Positions 34,281-43,840 are shown, counted from the first letter of the stretch. The stretch: DNA of 64,000 nucleotides from Methanocorpusculum sp. (GCA_029987235.1 DALTWF010000001.1:1-64000); one strand, 5' to 3'. Program-made: numbers and translations. Notes: generated from the sequence alone by a model not told the origin.

Positions 34281-34907
34281 ATGGGATTTAAGGAATTCTG
34301 GCACAAGTACGGGATGTTCGTCTCGCTTGTCTTCATGTTCGGACTGATGTTTCTGTACCAGTGGCAGGAACTTCGTCAGGCAATTGCAGGCATAGTGAAT
34401 GTTATAATCGCTCCGTTTCAGGCAATGGGGTTGCCGTTCTTTGCCCTTGTATTAATTCTTGCAACCATTACCGGTACGTATTCGTCCCTGATTCAGAAAT
34501 ACACTATCAATTACGACAAGATGTTTGAGAATCAGGAAAAAACGAAGGAATTCAACATTAAATTCAGAGAAGCGCAGAAGTCAGGCGATGAAAAGCTCAT
34601 CAAAAAAATGCAGGCAAAGCAGCAGCAGATGATGGCAGACCAGATGGAAGTCACCAAACAGCAGTTTACGCCGATGATTTACATTTTAATCGTCACTATC
34701 CCTATCTTCTTCTGGCTTTATGAAAACATTCCGAAAGTAATTGACATGGGAAATATTATGAATACGGCACTTGTTCTTCCGTTCGGAGGATTAACCGAGT
34801 ATTTCCACATGTTCTGGTTCATTCCGGCATGGCTTTTATGGTACATGATCTGCTCGCTTTGCATGGTACAGATTATCAGAAAAGCCCTCAATATCGGGGG
34901 CCAGTAA
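34281..34907 (+). CDS. DUF106/EMC3-type membrane insertase-like protein
   Basis: A 208-aa protein with a first membrane segment near 12-30, another at about 50-70, a charged coiled coil (about 75-125, EKTKEFNIKFREAQKSGDEK) and two further segments near 130-150 and 172-195. This is the archaeal DUF106 family, distantly related to YidC, Get1 and EMC3, thought to insert membrane proteins. Its place beside secY supports that role. Confidence 0.9.
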   Translation: MGFKEFWHKYGMFVSLVFMFGLMFLYQWQELRQAIAGIVNVIIAPFQAMGLPFFALVLILATITGTYSSLIQKYTINYDKMFENQEKTKEFNIKFREAQKSGDEKLIKKMQAKQQQMMADQMEVTKQQFTPMIYILIVTIPIFFWLYENIPKVIDMGNIMNTALVLPFGGLTEYFHMFWFIPAWLLWYMICSLCMVQIIRKALNIGGQ

Positions 34908-34908
34908 C

Positions 34909-35433
34909 TTGCGCATAACCATCGGCGGAAACCCCGGTACCGGAACATCCACTCTTGGCAAAGCACTGGCAGAAACTCTGCACTGTCCGTTTGTTTCCGG
35001 GGGGGATATTTTCCGTGCGATGGCAAAAGAAAAAGGACTTTCGCTCGCAGAATTCGGAAAACTCGCTGAATCGGACAAATCCTATGATGTCGAGCTTGAC
35101 AACCGGCTTAAAAGTACCGGTGAGTCCGTGGAGAATATCGTAATTGAAAGCCGGCTTGCGGGATGGATGGTATCTAATGCCGACCTGCGCATTCTGCTTT
35201 TTGCATCTCCAAAATGCCGCGCGGCAAGAATTGCCGAGCGCGAGGGAATTTCTTATGATGTATCACTTTCGCAGACAATTGAGCGCGAAGCATCCGAAGC
35301 GAAACGGTACATGGAATATTACAAGATTGACATCAATGATACGTCAATTTACGACCTGGTAATCAGTTCCGAGAGATTTGGTATTGACGAACTCTTCAGT
35401 GTTGTTGAAACAGCAGCGAAAAAACTGCTGTAA
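34909..35433 (+). CDS. cmk: Cytidylate kinase, archaeal type
   Basis: A 174-aa protein that phosphorylates CMP (and dCMP). It starts with TTG at 34909, one base after the DUF106 stop; the product begins MRITIGGNPGTGTSTLGKAL, whose GGNPGTGTST is the P-loop. VIESRLAGWM and RIAEREG follow the family. In many archaea eL34, eL14 and truB flank cmk; they are not here. Confidence 0.93.
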   Translation: MRITIGGNPGTGTSTLGKALAETLHCPFVSGGDIFRAMAKEKGLSLAEFGKLAESDKSYDVELDNRLKSTGESVENIVIESRLAGWMVSNADLRILLFASPKCRAARIAEREGISYDVSLSQTIEREASEAKRYMEYYKIDINDTSIYDLVISSERFGIDELFSVVETAAKKLL

Positions 35434-35585
35434 TTTTTTTATTCCTGTTTTTGTTCATTTCCCTATCCAGAGACAATAGTCTTTATATGCTTTCCCGTCC
35501 ATTAATATAAGGAGAAATTGTAAAGAGCCTATGCTCTCTCTCGCCGGACAAATTTCCGGCAATCATCTCATGAAGAATTGATACT
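35434..35585 (+). promoter_or_regulatory. hppA leader: TATA boxes, hairpins and a 16-codon leader frame
   Basis: A T-run right after cmk (35434-35440) can end that operon. TATA-like boxes lie at 35481-35490 (CTTTATATGC) and 35501-35510 (ATTAATATAA). The leader holds GAGC/GCTC (about 35525-35536) and GCCGGA-CAAATT-TCCGGC (35543-35560). A 16-codon frame runs from the ATG at 35531 to a TGA at 35579-35581, ending 4 bases before hppA. AAGGAG lies at 35509-35514, far from the hppA start. A regulated leader is possible. Confidence 0.4.
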
Positions 35586-37721
35586 ATGGACGCATTAGTT
35601 TATATTGTTCCAGTATGTGCCGTTATCGGCCTTCTCTTCGCAATCATTTCCTACTCCCGTGTGATGAAGGAAAAGGTTACCGATGAGAAAATGAACAAGA
35701 TTTCCGACGCCATCCACCTTGGCGCGAAAGTCTTCCTGAACAGCCAGTACAAGGCAATCGGGTGCTTTGTAATAGTTATTGCTGTTATCCTTTTAGTCCT
35801 GTCCTTTGTTTCACCGGGACTTCACTGGGCATCAGCAATTGCATACGTAATCGGTGCAGCACTTTCCTGTGCAGCAGGTTACATCGGTATGCACTCTGCA
35901 ACCAAAGCAAACGTAAGAACCACCAATGCAGCAAAACGCGGCATGGCTCCGGCAGTTAAAGTCTCTTTCGCAAGCGGCTCTGTCATGGGTATGTCCGTTG
36001 TCGGTCTCGGACTTTTAGGACTTTCTGTCGTATTCTTAGTCCTTACCGCAATTCTTGGTGAAGACCTTATTATCACTGCAGGCTCTGATGTCGCAACCGT
36101 TGTTTCTATCATGGCAGCATTCGGTTTCGGTGCATCTTCTGTTGCACTCTTTGCACGTGTCGGCGGCGGTATTTTCACCAAAGCAGCAGATGTCGGTGCA
36201 GACCTTGTCGGTAAAGTCGAAGCAGGTATCCCTGAAGACGACCCGAGAAACCCGGCAGTTATCGCAGACAACGTTGGTGACAACGTCGGTGATGTTGCAG
36301 GTATGGGCGCAGACTTATTCGAATCCTACGTTGGTTCCATCATTGCATCCATGGCACTCGGTGTTGCAGGCGCAACCTTTGCATTAACCCAGTTCCACGA
36401 CACTGTTTCCCCGCTTGCACTTGTCCTCCTTCCGATGTTCATTGCAGCATTCGGTATCATTGCAGCAGCAATCGGTACTCTGTTCGTCAGAACCAACAAG
36501 AACGAGTCCGGAGCAATCCACAAGGCATTCAACACCGGTACTGTAATTGCAATCGTTCTTTCCCTTGCTGCAACCTACTTCTCCACCAGCTTCCTCCTCT
36601 ATGGAAATGCAAGCATGATTTCCATGGGTGCAGGATGCCTTGGTATGGGTATCTGGTTCGCAACCATTGCAGGTTTAATCGGCGGATTCTTAATCGGTCT
36701 TATCACCGAATACTACACTTCCTACGAGCGCAAACCGACCTTAAAGATTGCAGACTCCTGTCAGACCGGAGCAGCAACCAACATCATTACCGGTTTCGCA
36801 AAGGGTATGGAGTCCACTGTATGGCCTGTTTTAATCATCGCAATTGCAATCTTTATTGCATTCCAGTTTGCAGGCATGTATGGTATCGGTATTGCAGCAG
36901 TAGGTATGCTTTCTACTCTTGGTATCTCCCTTGCAGTTGATGCATACGGTCCGGTTGCAGACAATGCAGGCGGTATTGCAGAAATGTCCGGTCAGGAACC
37001 GCACGTCCGTGAAATCACTGACACCCTTGATGCAGTCGGAAACACCACTGCAGCAATCGGAAAGGGATTCGCTATCGGCTCTGCAGCACTCACCGGTCTT
37101 GCACTCTTCAGCGCATATGCACTTGCCGTCGGTCTTGACCCAGCAGACCTTTCCATCATGAACACCAATGTCTTCATTGGTATTATCATCGGCGGTATGC
37201 TTCCGTTCCTGTTCTCTGCACTCACCATGACTGCAGTCGGTCAGGCAGCAAGCAAGATTGTCATTGAAGTCCGCAGACAGTTCAAAGAGATTCCGGGCTT
37301 AATGGAAGGTACTGCAGAACCGGACTACAAGGCAGCAATTGCAATTTCCACCAATGCAGCAATTAAAAAGATGATTGCACCGGCACTTCTCGCAATTGTC
37401 GTTCCGATTATTGTCGGTCTCATCCCGGGACTCGGCGTCAAGGCACTCGGCGGTCTGTTAGTCGGTTCCCTTGTTGCAGGTTTCCTCCTTGCAATCACCA
37501 TGGCAAACGCAGGTGGTGCATGGGATAACGCAAAGAAATACATCGAAATCGGACACTTCGGCGGTAAAGGCTCCGAGGCACACAAGGCAGCTGTCGTTGG
37601 TGACACTGTTGGTGACCCGTTCAAGGATACCTCCGGTCCGGCAATCAACATTCTGATTAAACTGATGTCTATGATTTCACTGGTATTCGTTCCGGTGCTT
37701 CTCTTAGTCGTCGGTGCATAA
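35586..37721 (+). CDS. hppA: Membrane-bound proton/sodium-translocating pyrophosphatase
   Basis: A 711-aa protein with about 16 transmembrane helices that couples PPi hydrolysis to ion pumping. The substrate site is visible as [20 protein letters not shown] and [20 protein letters not shown], and again as [17 protein letters not shown] near the end. The segment [18 protein letters not shown] has Ala where K+-independent enzymes have Lys (GNTTKA), so it is predicted to need K+. K+-dependent forms pump either Na+ or H+; which one cannot be read with certainty. A single copy is seen here. Confidence 0.95.
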   Translation: MDALVYIVPVCAVIGLLFAIISYSRVMKEKVTDEKMNKISDAIHLGAKVFLNSQYKAIGCFVIVIAVILLVLSFVSPGLHWASAIAYVIGAALSCAAGYIGMHSATKANVRTTNAAKRGMAPAVKVSFASGSVMGMSVVGLGLLGLSVVFLVLTAILGEDLIITAGSDVATVVSIMAAFGFGASSVALFARVGGGIFTKAADVGADLVGKVEAGIPEDDPRNPAVIADNVGDNVGDVAGMGADLFESYVGSIIASMALGVAGATFALTQFHDTVSPLALVLLPMFIAAFGIIAAAIGTLFVRTNKNESGAIHKAFNTGTVIAIVLSLAATYFSTSFLLYGNASMISMGAGCLGMGIWFATIAGLIGGFLIGLITEYYTSYERKPTLKIADSCQTGAATNIITGFAKGMESTVWPVLIIAIAIFIAFQFAGMYGIGIAAVGMLSTLGISLAVDAYGPVADNAGGIAEMSGQEPHVREITDTLDAVGNTTAAIGKGFAIGSAALTGLALFSAYALAVGLDPADLSIMNTNVFIGIIIGGMLPFLFSALTMTAVGQAASKIVIEVRRQFKEIPGLMEGTAEPDYKAAIAISTNAAIKKMIAPALLAIVVPIIVGLIPGLGVKALGGLLVGSLVAGFLLAITMANAGGAWDNAKKYIEIGHFGGKGSEAHKAAVVGDTVGDPFKDTSGPAINILIKLMSMISLVFVPVLLLVVGA

Positions 37722-37734
37722 AATCAGAACCCAA

Positions 37735-37750
37735 TTTTTTTCTTTCTTTT
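37735..37750 (+). terminator. Poly-T terminator after hppA
   Basis: TTTTTTTCTTTCTTTT begins 14 bases after the hppA stop and has the pyrimidine-run form of archaeal terminators. Confidence 0.5.
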
Positions 37751-37789
37751 ACGCAACATCTATCTCTTTTCAGCGCTAAAATAGATTAC

Positions 37790-37942
37790 ATGGTTGTGAC
37801 TCATTCGTGCGGGTTCAGGCGTGAAATTTACTGTCGTGACTGCGGAACGCCGTTAAGGCAGGATATGCGCGGGCAGTTGTACTGTCCGAAATGCGGGCGG
37901 CGTCTCGCTATTTTATGCCCGAACTGCGGTAAAGTGTGGTAA
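37790..37942 (+). CDS. Mini double zinc-ribbon protein (50 aa)
   Basis: A 50-aa frame read directly from the sequence: MVVTHSCGFRREIYCRDCG, then CPKCGRR and CPNCGKVW at the end. Three CxxC pairs plus a lone Cys can build one or two zinc ribbons. It resembles small Zn-ribbon proteins that bind nucleic acid or act as adaptors. It lies 68 bases after hppA and converges with the ROK gene (2-base gap). Conserved Cys spacing supports a real gene. Confidence 0.7.
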   Translation: MVVTHSCGFRREIYCRDCGTPLRQDMRGQLYCPKCGRRLAILCPNCGKVW

Positions 37943-37944
37943 TT

Positions 37945-38817
37945 TTATTTCGCTGCTTTTGCCAGGAGTACCGCACCTAAAAGAGGGGCCCGCCCTTGTA
38001 ATTTTGATAAAGAAATTTCCGGCATGGACAGATAGGTGTCTGTGCATGATATGATTTTTTCAACGAACCAGGGATTTTCCTGCACAAGCGGGCCGTCAAG
38101 AATGATTTTATCCGGATTATATGCGGCGATTATGTTTGATATACCTCTTCCGCAGATGCGGGCAAGTTCATCAATGAAATCCCGGGATATTTTTTCTCCG
38201 TTTTCTGCCGCAGAAAAAATATCGGCAGTGGATGCAACAGTTTTTCCGGAAAATATTCTGAAGAAATGCGGGATGTTTGCACCGCCTGTATATGCTTCCA
38301 AGTGACCGGACTTGCCGCAGCCGCAGGGCAGATTATATTTTGTATCTACGATAAGATGACCGATTTCACATGCATTTCCATCAGCACCTTCGAAAAGATG
38401 TCCGCCGGAAATAACTCCTGCCCCAACTCCGGTGGAAAACGTAATATAAACAAGCGTATCTGCAGGTTTTGCTGTATATTCTGCGAGAACCGCTGCTTTG
38501 CAGTCAGTTGCAAAAGCAACCGGACATCCGAAATGTATTCGCAGTGGTTCGATAAGCTGAATGCGGTCGCAGTGCATATTCGGCGAATGTACGACTTCAC
38601 CCGTTTTTTTATTAACCGGACCTGCCGTACTGATGCCGATTGCTTTTGGTGAATCTTTTGGAAATAACTTTTCGATGAGTGTGATAATACGGCTGGTTAT
38701 TTCTTCTCCGGATTTTAGACTGCTTATGCTGATTTTTTCAAAAGCAAGGAGGTTTCCATCCTCGTCTGCTTTTGCAGCCCGGAGATTTGATGCACCTAAG
38801 TCGACCGCTACGTACAT
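37945..38817 (-). CDS. ROK-family sugar kinase (glucokinase-like)
   Basis: A 290-aa protein from the ATG at 38817 (MYVAVDLGASNLRAAK), where DLGASN is the ATP-binding phosphate-1 motif. FSTGVGAGVISGGHLFEGA is the second signature. The zinc motif reads CGCGKSGHLEAYTGG: the third Cys of the usual CGCG..GC is His here, which can also bind zinc. Likely substrates are glucose or another hexose, or N-acetylated sugars. It is divergent from the nicotinamidase gene. Confidence 0.85.
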   Translation of the reverse strand: MYVAVDLGASNLRAAKADEDGNLLAFEKISISSLKSGEEITSRIITLIEKLFPKDSPKAIGISTAGPVNKKTGEVVHSPNMHCDRIQLIEPLRIHFGCPVAFATDCKAAVLAEYTAKPADTLVYITFSTGVGAGVISGGHLFEGADGNACEIGHLIVDTKYNLPCGCGKSGHLEAYTGGANIPHFFRIFSGKTVASTADIFSAAENGEKISRDFIDELARICGRGISNIIAAYNPDKIILDGPLVQENPWFVEKIISCTDTYLSMPEISLSKLQGRAPLLGAVLLAKAAK

Positions 38818-38909
38818 GTCTAAGATATGATGGGATGTATTAATTGATGAGGATTTCGCCTGTCTCTCCAAAATACTATACGAGAGAACAACGTATATTA
38901 AAAACACTA

Positions 38910-39440
38910 ATGAAAAAACTACTCATCGTTGTGGATTATCAGAATGATTTTGTAAACGGCAGTCTGGGTTTTCCCGGTGCCGAATTGCTTGATCCAATAA
39001 TTGCCGGAAAAATTGAGGCATACCGCAAGGCAGGGGATGAGATTGTTTTCACTCTTGACACTCATGAAACAAATTACATGGAGACTCAGGAAGGACGAAA
39101 TCTTCCGATTCCGCACTGCATTCGCGGAACGCCGGGACACAATCTCTTTGGAAATACTGCTGGACTTTGCCTTCCAGAAGACAAAGTCTTTGAAAAACCG
39201 ACATTTCCATCTGCAGAGTTACTCATGTATCTGAAAGACCGCAAATATGAATCGATAGAATTATGCGGTCTGGTCTCTTCGATTTGTGTATTAAGCAATG
39301 CAGTACTTGTAAAAGCAGCTCTTCCTGAAGTGCCTGTATTTATCGATGCAGAAGCAACGGCTGCAGGGGATGCAAAACTTCATGAAGAAGCCCTGGATAT
39401 CCTTGAAAACCTCCAGGTAAAAGTTTTAAACCGTAAATAA
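38910..39440 (+). CDS. pncA: Nicotinamidase
   Basis: A 176-aa isochorismatase-fold protein from the ATG at 38910 (MKKLLIVVDYQNDFVNGSLG). Asp in VDYQNDF, Lys in EKPTFPS and Cys in LVSSICVLSNAV form the catalytic triad. It deamidates nicotinamide to nicotinate, which the next gene uses. An ATACTATA box lies about 30 bases upstream at 38874-38881. A longer frame from 38844 lacks support. Confidence 0.9.
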   Translation: MKKLLIVVDYQNDFVNGSLGFPGAELLDPIIAGKIEAYRKAGDEIVFTLDTHETNYMETQEGRNLPIPHCIRGTPGHNLFGNTAGLCLPEDKVFEKPTFPSAELLMYLKDRKYESIELCGLVSSICVLSNAVLVKAALPEVPVFIDAEATAAGDAKLHEEALDILENLQVKVLNRK

Positions 39441-39441
39441 C

Positions 39442-40899
39442 ATGAACGCAAAAGAAAATCTTTCACTGGTCTGCGATTTTTATGAATATACGATGGGAAA
39501 CGGATATCTTTTATCTGGAATCGCAGACAAAATCACGTATTTCGATGTATTTTTCCGTTCTGTTCCTGATGGGGCGGGATTTGCTATTGCAGCAGGTCTT
39601 GAACAGATTATCGACTATGTGGAAAATCTGCACTTTGATAAAGACGATATTGCCTATTTCCGCTCAAAATGTCTTTTCGATGAGAAATTCCTTGAATATC
39701 TCGCTCATTTCAAATTTACGGGAGATATTTATGCGGTTCCTGAAGGTACTCCGGTTTTCCCCAATGAGCCGATATTAACCGTTCGTGCTCCTGCAATTGA
39801 GGCGCAGATTCTTGAAACATTCCTTCTTCTGACCTTAAATCACCAGTCGCTTATCGCAACAAAAGCAAGCCGCGTGGTAAGAGCAGGTCAGGGTCGTGCA
39901 GTGCTTGAATTCGGTTCCCGGCGCGCACAGGGTCCGGATGCAGCGGTTTTGGGCGCCCGTGCGGCTTATATCGGAGGATGCGCGGGAACAGCCTGTACGC
40001 TTACTGACGAACTCTATCAGGTTCCGGCAGGCGGAACTATGGCTCATGCATGGATTCAGATGTTCCCTTCGGAATATGGGGCATTCAAGACGTACTGCGA
40101 GATTTATCCGACAAATGCGGTTCTTCTGGTCGATACCTACAACACGCTGAAATCCGGCATTCCGAATGCAATCAAGGTTATCAAAGAGATTCTTCTGCCA
40201 AAAGGCATAACACATTTCGGGATCCGTCTTGATTCGGGCGATATCGCGTATTTGTCCAAAAAGGCGCGCAAAATGCTTGATGATGCAGGACTCACGGGCT
40301 GTAAGATTTATGTTTCTAACTCTCTTGATGAGTACGCAATTCAGGCGCTCATGATGGAAGGTGCGAAGATTGACGTTTTCGGTGTGGGTGAACGCATGAT
40401 TACTTCATCCAGCAATCCGATTTTCGGCTGCGTCTACAAACTTGCAGCAATTGAAGAAGGAAATGAGATTGTTCCGAAGATAAAAATCAGTGAAGATGCG
40501 GTTAAGATTACGAATCCGCACTTTAAAAAGGTTTACCGGCTTTTCGACAAGGCAAGCGGCAAAGCTGTTGCAGACCTTTTGTGCGTACATGATGAGGTAA
40601 TTGATGAATCCAAACCGCTGACGATTTTTGATCCTGTTAGTACCTGGAAGACGAATACACTCACGAATTTCACCGCGCGCAGTCTTTTGGTGCCGGTTTT
40701 TTCATCAGGTAAACTGGTGTACAAGATTCCGCAGATTGCCGATGTGAAAAAATACTGTGAAAATGAGCTTGAACTCCTCTGGGACGAGGTAAAACGTCTT
40801 GACCACCCGCACAGATACTATGTTGATTTGTCCCCGAAACTCTGGGCAATCAAGCAGGAACTTGTGCATAAGATGGCTGACGAGGTCAGAAATCTCTGA
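39442..40899 (+). CDS. pncB: Nicotinate phosphoribosyltransferase
   Basis: A 485-aa protein making nicotinate mononucleotide from nicotinate, PRPP and ATP. VCDFYEYTMGNGYLLSG at the start, EFGSRRAQGPDAAVLGARAA (catalytic region) near 153-172 and FGIRLDSGDIAYLSKKARK near 258-276 are family signatures. It starts one base after the pncA stop, forming a two-gene NAD salvage operon. Confidence 0.94.
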   Translation: MNAKENLSLVCDFYEYTMGNGYLLSGIADKITYFDVFFRSVPDGAGFAIAAGLEQIIDYVENLHFDKDDIAYFRSKCLFDEKFLEYLAHFKFTGDIYAVPEGTPVFPNEPILTVRAPAIEAQILETFLLLTLNHQSLIATKASRVVRAGQGRAVLEFGSRRAQGPDAAVLGARAAYIGGCAGTACTLTDELYQVPAGGTMAHAWIQMFPSEYGAFKTYCEIYPTNAVLLVDTYNTLKSGIPNAIKVIKEILLPKGITHFGIRLDSGDIAYLSKKARKMLDDAGLTGCKIYVSNSLDEYAIQALMMEGAKIDVFGVGERMITSSSNPIFGCVYKLAAIEEGNEIVPKIKISEDAVKITNPHFKKVYRLFDKASGKAVADLLCVHDEVIDESKPLTIFDPVSTWKTNTLTNFTARSLLVPVFSSGKLVYKIPQIADVKKYCENELELLWDEVKRLDHPHRYYVDLSPKLWAIKQELVHKMADEVRNL

Positions 40900-40955
40900 C
40901 TTTTTTCCAATCCATACACAAAATATTTTTCCTGACAAAAGATATATTATAAATT

Positions 40956-42380
40956 ATGAATGCTTTGTCGCGTGTGCTCATCGGTATTTTTGCGGTTGTC
41001 TGTCTGACCGCATGTATTGCTGTTCCGGGTTGTGCCGGAACACTGACTTTGACTTCCAATCCAAGCGGTGCTGAATATACATTAACACTAACTCAGGGTG
41101 ATTTAAGTCAGGGTAGTTATTCTCGTATTGGTTTTACTCCAGCTACATTGGAGGGCTTGCCAGCAGGTTCTTATCATCTTGTTTTGCATTGCGATGGATA
41201 TGTTGATGAAATACGTGATTTACCAATAGGTGGCGATAATTCTTATTTATCCTTTGATTGGCAATTCACTTCATCAAATCAGGCAACATTGAACATCAAC
41301 ACTTACGTTGATGGAACATCAATGTTAGGTGGCGTTCCTATTTATATTGATAACGCATATGTCGGCTCAACCTCGACAAACACCGGTTCACTCTCAATTT
41401 CCGTATCTCTCGGTTCGCATGAGGTTAAAGGAACTTACAATGGACAGGATGTCATTCAAAGTTTTACTGTCATTTCCGGCGAAAGCAAAGTAGTAGACAT
41501 GTCATTTAGGGGTTTCAGCGGCAAAATTGATGTAACATCCACTCCTTCCGGAGCATCAGTTTATGTTGATGACAACCGTGTCGGAATTACCCCGTGTACG
41601 GTTTCTGTATCTTCAGGAGAACACACAGTATCTGTTTCACTTACCGACTATGCAACAATGTCGACAACGGTAACTGTAACTGATGGAAAAACAGAGTACC
41701 TGAATTTCCCGCTATCCAAGGCAACCGGTTCCAGCTCGTTTGAAATCCGCACCAATCCTGCTGCAGATGTGTATCTTGACGGTGAATACCGCGGAACTGA
41801 TTCCCTTATCGTAACCTCGGGTGTAAAACCCGGAATGCACAAAATCCGGATTGAAAAAGAAGGATATGAACCATATTACGAAGAAATTAATGCAGAGTCC
41901 GGACAAACAAACAAATTATCTGTTACTCTGAAAGAATATGTTGAAGGCGTATCCCCGGTAGAGGAAAAACCCCTTGGCAGAACAGGTCTTTCTGTATATA
42001 CAGACATCGAAGCATCAGTATCACTGGATAAAAAATCCCTTGGCAAGACACCGGTTGTAAATTATATTGACAGAGACCTTACAGCAGGGGAACACAACCT
42101 TGTTCTCAGAGTATCGGGAGAACAGATTCCTGTAAAAATAGTGCTTGAAGGCGGCGTAATCACAGAGTTTTCCTATACACTTAGCACTGAAATCCCGACT
42201 CCTGTTCAGACTGGGACGCCGGTTGTAACTGAAATCCCGACACAGCCCACTACTCCACCGGTGATTATTGAAACAACGGCAGTACCGACCCAAACCACCC
42301 AGGCTCCCGCATCACCTGCCCCGCTCTCAGGCATTCTTGCCGGACTTGCGGCCTGCGCTCTTGTTCTCAGGCGCAGGTAA
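40956..42380 (+). CDS. Secreted PEGA-repeat surface protein with C-terminal anchor
   Basis: A 474-aa protein. Residues 1-28 are a signal peptide (VLIGIFAVVCLTACIAVPGCAG). Several PEGA-type beta repeats follow: about 29-90, 105-175, 185-250 (VTSTPSGASVYVDDNRVG), 258-320 (RTNPAADVYLDGEYRG) and 345-405. A Thr/Pro-rich stalk spans about 410-450. The end is ASPAPLSGILAGLAACALVLRRR: a short motif, a hydrophobic helix and an Arg cluster, the tripartite form of archaeal surface-sorting tails, though not a standard PGF-CTERM. Bases about 41050-41300 are AT-rich with different codons from the rest, suggesting a mosaic gene. Role probably cell-surface. Confidence 0.85.
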   Translation: MNALSRVLIGIFAVVCLTACIAVPGCAGTLTLTSNPSGAEYTLTLTQGDLSQGSYSRIGFTPATLEGLPAGSYHLVLHCDGYVDEIRDLPIGGDNSYLSFDWQFTSSNQATLNINTYVDGTSMLGGVPIYIDNAYVGSTSTNTGSLSISVSLGSHEVKGTYNGQDVIQSFTVISGESKVVDMSFRGFSGKIDVTSTPSGASVYVDDNRVGITPCTVSVSSGEHTVSVSLTDYATMSTTVTVTDGKTEYLNFPLSKATGSSSFEIRTNPAADVYLDGEYRGTDSLIVTSGVKPGMHKIRIEKEGYEPYYEEINAESGQTNKLSVTLKEYVEGVSPVEEKPLGRTGLSVYTDIEASVSLDKKSLGKTPVVNYIDRDLTAGEHNLVLRVSGEQIPVKIVLEGGVITEFSYTLSTEIPTPVQTGTPVVTEIPTQPTTPPVIIETTAVPTQTTQAPASPAPLSGILAGLAACALVLRRR

Positions 42381-42467
42381 ACATACTTTTTTTAACTCCC
42401 TGCCCTGTCTACAGTCTACCATATAGCACGCAGGCTTTATCTAAGAATACAACCAACAATTAGGCAC

Positions 42468-43427
42468 ATGGATGCATTTGAACTCGCAACCCGCAACACT
42501 GCTGAGATTGTAACAGAAGCAGAGCTCCGTGCACTGCTTGAAAAACCGGTCAAGAGTGTTTATACAGGTTATGAACCAAGCGGCGAGATTCACTTAGGTC
42601 ACCTTGTGACCATCAATAAACTGATGGATATGAAAAAAGCAGGGTTTGATGTAGTGGTCTTAATCGCAAACCTGCACGCATATCTGAACAGAAAGGGAAC
42701 CTTCGAGCAGATTAAAGAGCTCGCAGACTACAACCGTGCATGTATTGAAGCAGTCGGTTTAAAGGGCGCAAAATTCGTGCTCGGAACTGATGTACAGCTT
42801 ACCGCAAAATACCAGACCGAGGTGCTTACCTTATGCCAGGAGATTACCTTAAACCGTGCCACCCGCTCAATGGATGAAGTTGGCCGCTCCATGGACAACC
42901 CGATGGTTTCCCAGATGGTCTATCCGGTTATGCAGGCGGTTGATATTCCGACGTTGGGAGTAGACGCTGCAGTAGGCGGTATTGACCAGCGTAAAATCCA
43001 CATGCTTGCACGTGAGCACCTTCCGCACCTTGGCTACAAGGCACCGGTCTGCATTCACACCCCGATTGTCAACGGTTTCGACGGTCAGAAGATGTCGTCT
43101 TCCAAAGGCAATGTGGTCAGTGTGGCAGATTCCCCGGAAGAAATCAGAAAGAAACTGAAGAAAGCATTCTGCCCGCCGGAGATTGAAGGAAACCCGATTA
43201 TGCAGGTATTCCAGTACAATATCTTCCCGAGAATGGATACTATTGCAATCAAACGCCCGGAGAAATTCGGCGGCGACCTTGAATTCCACTCATACGATGA
43301 ACTTGCCGCATCCTACGGTGCAGGAAAGATTCACCCGATGGACTTAAAGAACGCATGCGGTGATGCCCTTATTGAACTTCTTGCCGATGCCTATGCATAT
43401 GTGCAGGAATACAAGGGCAGAAAATAA
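42468..43427 (+). CDS. tyrS: Tyrosyl-tRNA synthetase, archaeal type
   Basis: A 319-aa class I synthetase. The HIGH-type motif is HLGH at 42-45 in YEPSGEIHLGHL, and KMSSS lies at 208-212. GGIDQRKIHMLAREHLP is typical. It is the short archaeal/eukaryotic form without the bacterial S4 domain. A run of nine T follows the stop. Confidence 0.96.
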   Translation: MDAFELATRNTAEIVTEAELRALLEKPVKSVYTGYEPSGEIHLGHLVTINKLMDMKKAGFDVVVLIANLHAYLNRKGTFEQIKELADYNRACIEAVGLKGAKFVLGTDVQLTAKYQTEVLTLCQEITLNRATRSMDEVGRSMDNPMVSQMVYPVMQAVDIPTLGVDAAVGGIDQRKIHMLAREHLPHLGYKAPVCIHTPIVNGFDGQKMSSSKGNVVSVADSPEEIRKKLKKAFCPPEIEGNPIMQVFQYNIFPRMDTIAIKRPEKFGGDLEFHSYDELAASYGAGKIHPMDLKNACGDALIELLADAYAYVQEYKGRK

Positions 43428-43429
43428 TC

Positions 43430-43438
43430 TTTTTTTTT
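43430..43438 (+). terminator. Poly-T run after tyrS
   Basis: An unbroken T-run sits between the tyrS stop and the ATG of the next gene, directly touching it. It fits an archaeal terminator and leaves no room for an obvious promoter for the PAS gene between the two. Confidence 0.45.
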
Positions 43439-43819
43439 ATGGAAGCATTTTATAAGAGCGTTCTTGAATCCGACAAGGCGCCGATTGTCTTGTGCAGTAT
43501 GAAGCATGAAATTGTGTACATGAACGCGTCTGCTGCAAAGCGGTATGAAAAAGAGGGGGGATTCGGATTGATCGGGTCAAGTCTTTTAGACTGTCATCCG
43601 TCTTGGGCAAATGAACTGATACTGAAAACACTTGCATGGTTTGCTGAAAGCCATGAACATAATGTCATTCACACTTTCTTCAATGATAAGGAAAACAAGG
43701 ATGTGTACATGATTGCACTGCGTGATGATGCGGGAAATCTTATCGGATATTACGAAAAGCATGCATACCGGAATCGTGATGTAATGCCATTATATGACTT
43801 CTTGAATCACTCTGACTAA
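43439..43819 (+). CDS. Single PAS-domain protein, bacterial-like
   Basis: A 126-aa protein made of one PAS domain: PIVLCSMKHEIVYMNASAAK at the start, then GSSLLDCHPSWANELI and a late DVYMIALRDDAGNLIGYYE. From memory it is much like stand-alone PAS proteins of gut Firmicutes (Clostridia). No output domain is attached. It starts on the tyrS T-run and precedes the EAL-PAS gene by 55 bases, so the two probably arrived together. Ligand unknown. Confidence 0.75.
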   Translation: MEAFYKSVLESDKAPIVLCSMKHEIVYMNASAAKRYEKEGGFGLIGSSLLDCHPSWANELILKTLAWFAESHEHNVIHTFFNDKENKDVYMIALRDDAGNLIGYYEKHAYRNRDVMPLYDFLNHSD

Positions 43820-43840
43820 TATTTTTTCTTTTTTGCCGAA

